Notes under the pieces: generated by a model
The model's input: the letters and a program-made list of their open reading frames with translations, nothing else
The model's database searches: none
What the model was told of the DNA's origin: nothing
Position numbers and translations under genes: made by a program
Shown here: positions 25,515 through 35,124 of the stretch, in pieces
How positions within the stretch are numbered: position 1 is the first letter of the stretch
How the letters are laid out: each line of letters opens with the position of its first letter
NCBI GenBank assembly: GCA_021234155.1
Contig: JAJEKV010000226.1
Coordinates: forward strand, 310,001 to 374,000
From: Isoetes taiwanensis
Lineage: Eukaryota > Streptophyta > Lycopodiopsida > Isoetales > Isoetaceae
Reading direction: 5' to 3'
DNA length: 64,000 nucleotides

Positions 25515-26237
25515 GTTTGTATCATGAATCCCCTCAACAAATGTATCATATTTTTGTTTGCTGGGCAATCTAAACTAGAATGTGTTGATAACAGAACCAT
25601 TATTATACACCTGAATATTCACGCTGAACAACAAATGAAAGCTAAAAGCTGTAAAGTACCTGGTAAAGTTTGAGCCCTGTAGACTGGATGATTGTAATGG
25701 ATAATGGTTGATACATGATCTATTCAAATGAAAAGGCCCAATTTACTTCACAAGCGCAGAGGAAAAGCTCCTCTGTAATCTTGGCTCCTTAATTTTAACA
25801 GTAGCAGTACCTTAATTTTAACAGTAGCAGTAACTCAAATATACCAATAATTAAAGAAAACATATTAAACACGATCTGCAAAATTATCTAAGGTAAAAGC
25901 CGCCAGAATTGTGTACCTCGTTTATTATCTGAGTCGGCATGACACATAAACATTATGGAAAACTCGAAAATGCCTGAAATGACGTGGGAAAAAAAAAGGG
26001 ACTGCTCTTCAAGAATCGATGTCGTAAATTCACATAGGAAAGAATGGCAGAATTCACAACCCAGTTTAGGAAGAGTAGCAAATTCTCCTGCTGAGAAAGA
26101 GCAGGCCAAAATCTTGATCGTATTGGCCGCCTCTGGACCATAGCTCTTCTACTCCATCTTGTACAAATTACTTACTCATAGCCAGCCCTCCTTAACCGAT
26201 GGTTTTGTTTTACGCGCGATTTGGGTTGGACCTCAAT
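25515..26237. other. Intergenic, no recognisable gene
   Basis: The only internal repeat I see is a 20-bp direct repeat around TTAATTTTAACAGTAGCAGT (about 25791-25832). Minus-strand open stretches at about 25890-26140 have no recognisable motif. Confidence 0.3.
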
Positions 26238-26790
26238 GGAAATCTCCCCAATTTTCCGTGGAAACCTCCCCCACTTTCAGTGGAAACCTCCACAACTTTC
26301 GCTGGAAACCTCCCTCATTTTCCTGGAAACCTCCCCACCTTTCCCTTGAAACCTCCCCAACTTTCCAGGCAAACCTGGGGAGGTTTCCATTTTGGAAAAT
26401 AGGGGAGGTTTCCATGCAAACCTAGTTCCATGGAAACCTCCCCACCTTTCCCCGAAAACCTCCCCACCTTTCCCTGGAAACCTCCCCAACGTTCCGGGAA
26501 AACTAGGGGAGGTTTCTATATACGAAAACAGGGGAGGTTTCCCCGGAAAATTGGGGAGGTTTCCCATAAAAATTAGTAAAAAAAAGCCCTCCACGATCTG
26601 CCTCGATCCACGTGCTTTTTTAATATCCACCTTGATGGTTGTGTAAACATGCGCTTATTAATTACATCCGCCTTTATTAACATGCCCTTATTAATTACTC
26701 CCGCCTTTATTAATTACGACCCTTTATTTTTTTTAAATATTTTGGAAACCTCCCCAATTTTCCGAGGAAACTAGGGGAGGTTTCCATAGA
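26238..26790. repeat. GGAAACCTCCCC minisatellite with inverted blocks
   Basis: About 20-bp units on the theme GGAAACCTCCCCAACTTTCC run in the plus orientation at about 26238-26372, in the minus orientation at about 26373-26413, plus again at about 26432-26503, minus at about 26507-26570, and once more as a plus/minus pair at about 26742-26790. Neighbouring blocks can fold on each other into long hairpins. The open frames seen here are simple products of the repeat. Confidence 0.8.
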
Positions 26791-26826
26791 ATGTTTATAG
26801 TCAACTTGATTTTCCTATGGTTAAAT

Positions 26827-26967
26827 GAAGCCCCATAGGTTCAACGAGGTCCCTCTCATTTTCTTATGGTCGAAACCCAGTAGGTTCAACAAGAATGAAG
26901 TCCCATAGGTTCAACAAGGTCCCTCTCATTTTTTTTATGGTCGAAACCCCAGTAGGTTCAACAAAGA
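26827..26967. repeat. Tandem repeat, two units of ~70 bp
   Basis: Two copies (26827-26896 and 26897-26967) share CCCATAGGTTCAAC, GGTCCCTCTCATTTT and AGTAGGTTCAAC in the same order. No coding function is evident. Confidence 0.75.
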
Positions 26968-27411
26968 CGCTTCGTGACATGGTGGGTCTAGTGCGCGCGT
27001 CCAATTTCCAAACCATGAAAAGTTATGATCGCTTATGGTAGTGCTATTTATCTTTTACCTAAGTGGCATCCTATGTGCGATGACACCTTATGTGCGATGA
27101 CAAGTATTAATGTATGTAATGCTAATAATATTTATAACAACAAACGTACATCAAAATATGTCTTGTGAGGCACAAAGTCACATCAGTCAGACATTAATAA
27201 AACAAATGCATGATGTAGTGTAAACGTGGGCACTATGACATCATTGAGCCCGACGTCTGCTATGACGAAGACACAATGCATACAGCAAAGCAATAGCACA
27301 AGAAAGAACTTGTCGCTCCTTAGGAACCACAAAGTCAGCCTGGAACCAATCTTCTCCAACCTAGCAAGAAAAAACATATGACAAAGTTAAATAGCGAATT
27401 CTTAAACCTAA

Positions 27412-28060
27412 TCAGATGCTTATTCGTTCTACCTGAAGTGCTCTACCACCCATATCTCGACGGGGACCCGAACAGAAGAGAGTATCTGCCAACATGCGCA
27501 TCAATAAAGCCACGTGCACACCACAACTATCTGAATCCCTCTGACGTGGCGTATCCATATCACGAATGAAGAGGGGGGCGCAACCCCCTCTCACATCCCC
27601 AGGTGCTCCTCTAATCTGTATATAAAGCCTATACATCCTGCATGTTGTGCAAGTACTAAGAACGGGCCATCCTCGCTATTTAAGTGCATGCGAATAGTGA
27701 TGATGGTCAACTTACCTATTCAACTCTACCACGCTAGGGCGCTCGCCACGGGACCCCTCGACCATGGAATCAAAATATAACCATGACGCGCTCACGTCCT
27801 CCTCAATCCCGAGGTGCTCAACAATATCCATGTCTGACAAAAGGAGGTACAACCACCAATGTCCACTGTAACATTTCAGATGGTCAAAATATATAGCAAT
27901 AAAAGTAGATGGTACATATGAACTAATAACATCACCCACTTGTGCACAGGCCAGAACACTGCACGTACGTCGCTCCACTTCACTCTGGGTCCGTAGTCGT
28001 CCCGAAATACGGGAGTCAACTGTGATGCGGCATCATTCCCTGTCCCGCGTATAAAAATAC
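27412..28060 (-). pseudogene. ULP1-like (C48) SUMO-protease remnant
   Basis: On the minus strand, VKWSDVRAVFWPVHK (about 27955-28000) is followed in another frame by GHWWLYLLLSDMDIVEHLGI (about 27820-27880) and WLYFDSM. After a gap with an apparent intron comes QRDSDSCGVHVALLMRMLA (about 27480-27540). The His of GHWW, the Asp of YFDSM and the Cys of DSCG fit the His-Asp-Cys triad of the C48 family, which cleaves SUMO or related modifiers. One frameshift lies near 27960. Such domains are often carried by plant transposons. The gene points toward the transposase of copy B, so it could be cargo of element 2, or an independent remnant. Confidence 0.65.
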
Positions 28061-28232
28061 GCGTCCGTTTTAAAAAAAAAAAAAAATAGAAACTTTTCAA
28101 AAAAAAAAAGTTAAAAAGTAGATTCAAATCTTGTACTTTTTCTGAAAAGTGTGTTAGTTGGGACGCCTTCTTGCCGCCATAGCCGCCGGAGTTGAGCATT
28201 CTTGTCGCTGTAGCCGACCTCCATTGTCACCC
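28061..28232. other. A-rich tracts and leader sequence
   Basis: Two poly(A) runs (28072-28086 and 28099-28109) are followed by a GC-richer stretch with repeated GCCGCC and CTAGCGCC motifs. This interval separates the minus-strand ULP1 remnant from the plus-strand histone-fusion gene and may hold the promoters of both. Confidence 0.35.
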
Positions 28233-28243
28233 TGCAACTACCC
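28233..28243. repeat. Candidate right terminal repeat of element 2
   Basis: TGCAACTACCC matches the outermost 11 bases of the element 1 end (GGGTAGTTGCA on the other strand), and CACCC stands just before it. It is followed by TAAC, which does not match the TATG before 12347. A chance match cannot be excluded. Confidence 0.3.
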
Positions 28244-28336
28244 TAACCATCTAGCGCCCTCGCCTAGCCTCTAGCGCCATCTACCTTAGCTTAAGCGCCT
28301 CACTTCTTCTCCTGCCATCCATTGCTGGTAGTCACC

Positions 28337-29527
28337 ATGCCGCGCTTCAAGCTCACAGTGGACCTAAAGACGTTAAATGTCTTCCAGCTGTACATCGTGC
28401 TAGTAGACCATTTAGGCGATGACCATAGTGACATTGATGTGGTCCTAGACTTGATGGTGAAGCATTTTATTGAGGACCGCCGAATTCCATACCCCATTTT
28501 CCACTTCAATGAGCGGTTCCTCATGAAGTTAAACGCTGCTAACCAACCCTACACTCTTATGGAGCAGCCAGATCAAGCTTTTGCTTTCACAAAGTTTTAC
28601 CCGCTGCCTAGTCCCGAGGAGGATCCCGATGAGCTCATTAGAGCTGAGGCTCAAAGAATTATGCATATGGCTAGGTTAGAGGACCTCCAGCAAATAGCTA
28701 GTGGCCTTCTAGAGGAGCGGGCTAGCCGTTTTTACTACCTTGGTAGAGGCCATGTGCTCATGTGCATGGACCACTACAATCTTCCTCCCTTTTATTGGAT
28801 TGCCGAGTTAAATAGCTTCATTTTTGAGGATATTCCACAGCAGATGACTCAGGACCGCATGGACCTCATTCAGATCGACATGCGAGCTCGACCGGACCGC
28901 TACCATACAGAAATTGCTCGGCGCACACAAGTCTGTTTGAATAAGGAAGCTCGAGATGCTGAGACGGAGCGGATCCGTAGAGCAAAGGAGGTTGCCCAAG
29001 CACAGCAGGGCGCGGATCAAAATATTGATCAGGAGGGGGATCATCATGTGGTGCAAGAAACAGAAGGAAGATAGGGTAATAGGAAGAGGAAGCATAAGAA
29101 ACCCACAAGGGGAGGTGTCGGTTACAAAACCCGACTGCAGAAGGATGCTGCAATTGGCAAGAAAACGTCGGCGCAGCGTCGGGAGCAGATAGTGCAAAGG
29201 GCCAAACATCCCTCGACGGCAACTGTCAAGCCAAGGAAGCCCCATAGATTCCGACCGGGCACAGTAGCTCTTCGCGAGATACGTAAGTATCAGAAGACTA
29301 CTGAGCCATTGATACGCCGGCTACCTTTTCAACGGCTTGTCCGAGAAGTTGCCCAAGAATTCAAGACCGACCTGAGGTTTCAGGCTTTTGCTATACTCGC
29401 ACTCCAGGAAGCTGCCGAGGCCTACCTCATTGAGATCTTGAGCACCGCCAACCTGTGCGCCATTCATGCTAAAAGGGTTAGCATAATGCCCAAGGATATA
29501 AGAAGGATCCGAGGGGAATTTTGCTGA
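28337..29527 (+). pseudogene. Unknown 245-residue protein joined in frame, through one TAG, to a divergent histone H3
   Basis: The start is an ATG at 28337 in good context (GTCACCATGC). The first 245 residues are not recognised; they are mostly helical and acidic, with blocks such as PSPEEDPDELIRAEAQRI and a Q-rich, charged end. The frame meets TAG at 29072-29074 and then stays open for 150 codons to TGA at 29525. This part has a basic tail ([14 protein letters not shown]) and then a histone H3 core from [20 protein letters not shown] at 29237. All H3 helices and loop 1 (FKTDLRFQ) are present, as is [10 protein letters not shown]. It lacks three residues (QLA) before the terminal RRIRGE. No Met lies between the TAG and the core, so the H3 part has no start of its own. 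It was either a fusion protein broken by one nonsense mutation, or one read through TAG. No intron is needed. Confidence 0.75.
29237..29524 (+). other. Histone H3 fold domain (fusion C-terminus)
   Basis: Compared with plant H3, the first 20 core residues are identical. Later changes are mostly conservative (K to R, I to V, D to E, V to I). Position 41 is F as in plant H3.1, while position 90 is L as in H3.3, and 86-87 are A-F instead of S-S or S-H. The region of residues 102-107 is strongly altered. Loop 1 is not lengthened, so it does not look like CENH3. The 1-30 tail with its modification sites is replaced by unrelated basic sequence. Confidence 0.85.
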
Positions 29528-29789
29528 CTGTGGAACTTTCTTTGTTCTATTGTAAAAAATTTGTGATCTATATCTATGTAAAATATTTTTTTTGAAGCTA
29601 TAAACTCAAAATCCTGTCTTTTTGCCACTTGGTGTATATTTAAATGTAAATTATTGAGTAAATAATAAATTTTTTTTATAACCTAGGAAAACGTGCCGAA
29701 AAGTATAAAGCCACTTTTTGGCCCATTAGGGTTTCATTTTCGTTTTTGCTTTCAGCGTTTTCCTCCTCCTCCCTTGCGCCTTCTTCCTC
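29528..29789 (+). promoter_or_regulatory. AT-rich spacer with site II and telo-box motifs
   Basis: The spacer after the histone stop is AT-rich for 150 bp, then has GGCCCA (29720-29725) directly followed by TAGGGTTT (29727-29734), and a pyrimidine-rich leader up to an ATG at 29790. A TCP/site II element paired with a telo-box is a known promoter combination of plant ribosomal-protein and cell-cycle genes. This suggests that the next gene has, or had, its own promoter. Confidence 0.45.
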
Positions 29790-31162
29790 ATGGCTCGCCC
29801 AACTCTGTGATTGGTACGGATGGTGAACACTTGGGGACGTATGTTCCCTTTGATCTTCTTCGATCCTCATCTGCTCCAGCAAGTGGATCTCATCCACAAC
29901 ATGCAGGCGCACCCCGACTACCTGCTTTTCTTCAGTTTTACTGTGAGGAGATCGTGCCTGCTTGTGTCTTCAATGAAGACGACTCACAGCTCTACCTCGA
30001 TTTCCACACCTTGCTCGAGATGTTGGGAGGTGATGACCACGCCCGGAACGTCATCAAGGGCATTAGGAGGAGAGGGACCGACCTTCCTATCATCACTATA
30101 GATCGGGAACTCTGCTTTGAGGCTCGATTTGCGCTGGCCATCATCATGGACCAATACATAGAGGTTGAGCAAATAGCCGCAGAGCAGTCGTCTACACCAG
30201 TACCCCCTGACCCGGAGGACGATGAAGTTCTCGACGAGCAGGATTTTGCACGGTGGAAGGAGCTAGCTACAGCAGCACCGGCAAGTCGAGAGAAAGCTCT
30301 CAAGCTTGAAGGGCTAAATTTCCTCCCTACCATACTCTTGAACAACCAAGAGTATCTCATCTTGGAGGATATCATGTGGGCTTACCGCGTCATCGCCGAT
30401 ATGCGGGGTCGGCGAAAGATAGGAGTTCTCTACGACCTTGCAGAATACTACCAGGATGACTTCGTCGACTTCACAACACCTGTTGTGCATCCGCCGCAAG
30501 TCCAAGCTTTGTTTGCATTCCAATCAGAGGAGATTGAGCCCGTTGAGACCCTCTTGTCTCTTCGGCAGTTCCTATTGACTGACGCGCCCCAGCCTCCTGA
30601 GGAGCAGTTTGCGGCTCGCATGCGCCCTCCTCCTGCAATTCAGCCATTACAGATCACTATGGGAGAGGTGGATCAGGAGGAAGAAGACCTTTGGGATACC
30701 AAGATGAGTCTTGAAGCAGAGCAGGAGAAGATCCCTGTCAACTTGGAAAAGGAAGCAGAGACCTCCAGGGATCCGCAAATTAGGGCAATGGGCAACCATT
30801 TGACCCGATTCTTCCTTTCAGCCTTCCGGCAAGGTGAGGTCTTGTTCTTCTCCAAGAACTTGGGGCCTTCTTCTGAAGCATCTTGGTGGGCGCTCCGTGC
30901 GTTATCCACCTTGGCGGGCCATAAGAAGATTGACTATCATGCCACCACTATCACCTTGGTCCGACGAGATTTGGTTATAGTGGCATTGGGGGACGTGGCG
31001 GGCTGCGCTAGTATGCGACTCCTTGTCGCAGCACCCTTGGCCACTTGCTTACCACCGGAGGCAGCAGCTCGAGCCACCCTTTCTGCTAGTCCCAGCACCA
31101 CCTTAATGCGTTATCGACCGCCTCCACAGCCTGTGGAGGAAGACGAGGGACCTAGCTCTTAG
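29790..31162 (+). pseudogene. Unknown acidic protein, ORF2 of the 28-32 kb cluster
   Basis: The likely start is the ATG at 29790, or the in-frame ATG at 29820 after a TGA at 29808. The early part (FFDPHLLQQVDLIHNMQAHPDYLLFF) is in one frame and the rest, from about 29940, is in the next, so there is one frameshift. The long open part to the TAG at 31160 encodes about 400 residues: a helical, acidic middle (EEIEPVETLLSLRQFL) and a C-terminal block with NHLTRFFLSAFRQGE, HKKIDYHATTITLVRRDLV and a Pro-rich acidic end. I recognise no family. It has the same orientation as the histone fusion and the next gene, with an AT-rich spacer on each side. Confidence 0.5.
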
Positions 31163-31338
31163 ATATTTTCTTTTACAGATACAAATTTTTGTATTGCGTA
31201 TAAATGTAATCGTTGATTGGCAATTTCCAATTAGCCATCATATAACATATATATGTGTGTCATTTTCTTATGTTTTATTATTGTATCATTGAGTAATTAA
31301 ATTGTCTTTTCCCTACGGTATTTGTCTTCTTCTTTTAG

Positions 31339-31857
31339 AGTTGGAAGTATAAGAAATCGTTCAGTATTGTATATTCATTCTTGCCGTCTTACAGACGATG
31401 ACCTGGAAGAAATCGAAGATAGAATACCCGAGGAGTTGCAAGGGGAAGATCAGATACCTCCAGAGCAAGACTATGGTCAAGAGTATGTAGAGTGCCAGAC
31501 AGGGGACGTCGATTATGTGGCAGAGGAACCCATGGATGAAGGAGAGCCCTACGATCCAATCAAGGGCTTTGAAATTGTCAACATCCTCCAGGAGCGCGCC
31601 TTCCAGCATCTGGAACACACTCTCCGTCGTACCTGGAATTACTGGGAAATGACGAAGCACGAGGCTTTTGCCGACGCAAATGATCATTTATGGCAGATTT
31701 TCTACGCACTTAGAGACCTTTTTAATTTGCTCATCATTAGTCCTACGTTAGATTACCAGTATGTTATCGTCCAGGCATGGGCTCGTTACAAGGTAGTTAG
31801 GGCAGTACGGGAGAGTATTCGTTACTCTATCCTGTACCCTTTCGCGGAGCCCTAGGC
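31339..31857 (+). CDS. Unknown acidic protein, ORF3 of the 28-32 kb cluster
   Basis: A single open frame of about 170 residues ends in TAG at about 31855. It has an acidic first half (DDLEEIEDRIPEELQGEDQ, then PMDEGEPYDP) and a helical second half (AFQHLEHTLRRTWNYWEMTK, then RYKVVRAVRESIRYS). There is no ATG near its start; TTCTTCTTTTAG at about 31328-31339 is a good splice acceptor, so this is probably a downstream exon, perhaps of the preceding gene, whose frame it shares. No family is recognised. Confidence 0.45.
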
Positions 31858-32076
31858 CTGATTTTCATAGCCTTTTCATGGCTAAGTGTGTGTTGGTTAA
31901 AATTGTCCAATGTATAATCTTAAGTTTTGTATTGTACAGCCTCAACTTTTTGTTAAAACGACCCTCCAATGTAATTGTCGCTTTGGCTTTTTAATAAAGT
32001 TACTTTCCTTCATTCTCTTGTATTGTCCTTATTGCTATTTCGTGGTTCTATTTAAAATGACCTTCATTGTGACACT
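31858..32076 (+). other. Possible 5' LTR end of the gypsy element
   Basis: AT-rich sequence with a TATTTAAAA box (about 32049) ends in GTGACA just before the primer-binding site. The left edge of the LTR was not found, and the 3' LTR is not in the window. Two readings remain: a short LTR starting near 31868, or a long LTR that includes the upstream genes. Confidence 0.35.
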
Positions 32077-32084
32077 TGGTATCA
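32077..32084 (+). other. Degenerate primer-binding site (initiator tRNA-Met type)
   Basis: TGGTATCA matches the first 8 bases of the usual TGGTATCAGAGC site; the next bases differ. It lies 25 bp upstream of the gag start. Confidence 0.55.
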
Positions 32085-32108
32085 CATTACTTCCGCTCAT
32101 ACCTTCTC

Positions 32109-33463
32109 ATGGTCAATATAGACGGTGTACGAAATGCTTCTTGGCACACCCCTTCGGATGCGGGCAGATTGACACCCGAGCAAGAGCTCTTGTTGATAAA
32201 GAGACAATTGGTAGAGCTGCAGACCTATGTATTAACACAAATCCTCCGCCGTTCGCACCGGAAATTGGACCCGAGTTACCGCCACCACCGCCAAGTCCAC
32301 CAACCGAGCAGCCACCCGCACCGGCACCAGCACCCGTGACTGTACAAAAGAGACACCATGCCAAGCATCGACGAAGCTCTTCTAGCGAAAGTGACACGTC
32401 TTCACAGACCAACACCTCTGAATCTTCACAATCCTCTGTGTCGTCAGGTCACCATGCTAGGAAAGATAAGAAGTACCGCAAGACGGTGGACACCGCAATT
32501 ACCAGTATATGTTAAAACAGGAAATTGGCTCAGTTTGATGGAAAATCCCGGGGAGGCTTGAATGCCGAGTCTTGGTTAGACGAGATGAAGGAGTTTGGAA
32601 AATCCTATGGGATGACCGAAAAGGATACTGGGAAGGTTGCCACCACCAACCTTACAGGTGCAGCTAGAATTTGGTGGAAAGGCTATGCTAGGGCCAAACA
32701 TCTAGACAGGAGCAGATGCAAGTTTAAAAAGTTTGCCAAGGCTTTTAAGTCGCATTATGTGCTCCGTGCGCACAAGTGCCAACAAATACAGACTTTTTAC
32801 AGGTTAGAGCAGAAGGGTATGTCGGTTCAAGCCTATACGGATGAATTCATGCGCTTGAGGCTGTATGTGCCAGGTATGAATGAGAAGAGGGCAGTGGAGG
32901 GTTATATTGAAGGGTTGGCCCCCTCCATTAAACGAATGGTTAAGGCCATAGACCCGAAATCAGTTGCAGAGGCAGAGGCTAAAGCCTTGAGTCTCGAAGA
33001 GGAGGCACCAAAGAACCAGTACCAGCGTCCTACCTCCTATTCGCAGCCTCGCCCTTATGCACCGTATAAACCTCGTTCTCCAAGTCCTCGGCCCTCTCAG
33101 CAGAACTCTTACGGTCGCCAGGAAAAGAAAGTCACCTTCAACATGCCCGACAAACCGAACAATGTCGGTAACTCAGTTCGGAACCTCTTACAGTCTATTC
33201 CCAAAGAGGCCCGAGAGCAGCTCCGCAAGGAGAAGGCATGTTACAGGTGTATGCGTCCCGGGCACTTCATGCAGAATTGCCCTTATGTCACACAAAGCGC
33301 CCGGTGGCCATGGCCGACCTTGATTGAACGATCTCGAGTCTACACCACACATCGTGAGGAGGCTCAGTATATTCGCAAGGCGTCCCATATCTTTGCAGCC
33401 ATTGAAGCGGCAATCTTTGAAAGTCACTGCCGTTATTTCCACTATAGGTCAAATAGGCGATAA
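32109..33463 (+). pseudogene. gag: Ty3/gypsy gag
   Basis: Starts at the ATG at 32109, with a helical N-terminus (TPEQELLLIKRQLVELQTY), then a frame change into a Pro-rich and Ser-rich linker, and another at about 32515. The capsid-like retrotransposon gag domain lies at about 32525-32960, with WLDEMKEFGKSYGM, LTGAARIWWKGYA and TDEFMRLRLYVPGM. A zinc knuckle, CYRCMRPGHFMQNC, is at 33239-33280. The product would package element RNA. Two frameshifts make it non-functional as read. Confidence 0.85.
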
Positions 33464-35124
33464 ACCTTTCATAATTCTTATGGATACGGAAGTACACATA
33501 ATTTTGCTTCTCCTAGAATGGCCCGGGCGTTGCAACTTGAGACTTTGAGATCTGGTGAAACCACGTGACTTTAGCGGTGGTAAGATCGGACATACTAATG
33601 GCGTCGCATTAACCTCAAATGCATCCGCGCGCACCGGTGGCATTGGTTGCCGAAGTTAATGGATATTGGCAAATATGATCGATTGTTGGCATGGAATTCT
33701 TGGCATCTGCAAAGGCCAATATAGACTGCGAAAAACGGGAGGTTACCTTCAATGCAACTAATGGAGCCCGCGTAACTATAAAAGGTGATCCATTAAACCC
33801 CATTATGCAGTCTATGTCCATCAGGCAGTTAAATAAGGCTATGCGCAAGGATAAGCTACTTTGCGTCATCAGACTTGCATCCATTGAGTCAGATGCTAAG
33901 CAGAAGCAAATAGTTGATGCATTGCCAGAGAGCATTGCTAATCTTCTCAGGGAATTTAGCGATCTCTTCCCAGACGAGATCCAGAAACTTCCTCCATTTA
34001 GAGGTGTAGAATGTGAAATAGCTTTGGAACCAGGTACTAAGCCTACCAGTAAGGCCCCGTACCGTATGAGTCCCCCTGAGTTGGCAGAGCTTAAGAAGCA
34101 ACTTCAGGAGTTACTAAACCTAGGCTTCATTCGGCGTAGCATTTCGCCTTTTGGCGCTCCTATCCTTTTTGTTAAGAAGAAGGATGGCTCCCTGAGGATG
34201 TGTATTGATTATCGGCAGTTCAACAAGCATACGATCAAGAATCGTTATGCTTTGCCAGAGCGAGCGATCTTATGGACCCGATTGCAAGGGGCCAAGTACT
34301 TCTCAAAGATTGACTTACGCTCCGGATATCACCAAATAAGAATTAAAGAGGAGGACATCCATAAGTCTGCTTTTCGCACTAGATATGGGCATTATGAGTT
34401 TACCGTTATGCCTTTTGGATTAACTAATGCCCCCGCAACTTTTATGCGGTTAATGAATGATGTCTTCTGACAATACTTGGATGATTTTGTTGTTATTTTC
34501 TTTGACGACATCCTCATCTATAGTAAGACCTTGGAGGAGCATGGCAAACATCTTCGGTTGGCCCTACAAAAGCTAAGACGTCACCAGCTCTTTGCCAAGT
34601 TCTCTAAGTGCAAGTTTGCCACTTCCAAGGTGGATTATTTAGGCCATATCATTTCGGCTGAGGGAATTGCTACAGACCCGGCAAAAATAGAAGTAGTCAA
34701 GGATTGGCCCATTCCAGGTAATGTTTCGAAAGTCCGAAGTTTTTTGGGATTAGCAGGATATTACCGTAAGTTTGTTAAGGATTTTGCCAAGATTGCAGGG
34801 CCTCTCACCGATCTTACAAAGCATGAAAAAGTGAAGGATTGGATTGAGCATTGGAAAGCAAAGGTCCAGGGAAGTTTCCAGAAGCTTAAGGATGCTTTGA
34901 CCTCTGCACCAGTCCTCACATTGCCGGACCCGGACAAGGATAAACTAGTAGCAACGGATGCCAGTAAGATTGCTACCGGTGGAGTCCTAATGCAGGAGGG
35001 GAGGGTTATTGCCTATGATTCAAAGAAAATGAATAAGACTGAACAACGATACCCTACCCATGATCAGGAGTTGTTGGCCGTTGTCCGCGCTCTGCGTATA
35101 TGGAGACACTACCTTCTTGGTAGA
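33464..35124 (+). pseudogene. pol: Ty3/gypsy pol: protease, reverse transcriptase, start of RNase H
   Basis: The protease motif IILMDT (about 33470-33490) is followed by a frameshift right after the catalytic Asp-Thr. The reverse transcriptase runs from about 33960: [42 protein letters not shown] and [12 protein letters not shown] are clear. A TGA at 34468 breaks the frame, and the polymerase box reads [10 protein letters not shown] in place of the usual Y/V-x-DD. A typical connection and RNase H follow ([15 protein letters not shown], then [20 protein letters not shown]). Sequence homology stops at exactly 35124, where element 3 begins, and resumes in frame at 50423. Confidence 0.9.
35121..35124. 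repeat. 4-bp target duplication, left of element 3
   Basis: TAGA before the element is matched by TAAA after it (50419-50422), one mismatch. Joining 35124 to 50423 keeps the gypsy frame (codons for G-R then R-F-Q-L). Confidence 0.65.

Larger units (their letters stand above)
12347..28243 (+). mobile_element. Element 2: host transposon containing element 1 (extent uncertain)
   Basis: The element carries the split transposase gene (12463-12913 plus 21935-24583), interrupted by element 1. The left end is proposed at 12347. The right end is proposed at 28233-28243, where GCAACTACCC matches the last 10 bases of element 1. The flanking tetranucleotides, TATG and TAAC, do not match, so the right boundary is weak. 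If it is right, the element without element 1 is about 6.9 kb and carries a minus-strand ULP1-like gene where its relatives carry a phosphatase gene. Confidence 0.3.

Noticed and set aside
26159..26646. Trp/Lys/Pro-rich proteins at 26.2-26.6 kb
   Set aside because: They are read-outs of the GGAAACCTCCCC minisatellite in several frames and both strands.
29237..29527. Centromeric histone CENH3
   Set aside because: Loop 1 has the ordinary length and sequence (FKTDLRFQ), and the core follows canonical H3 rather than CENH3.
28337..31857. Endogenous giant-virus segment carrying a histone
   Set aside because: The H3 core is close to plant H3, no viral hallmark genes are seen, and the surroundings are plant retroelements.
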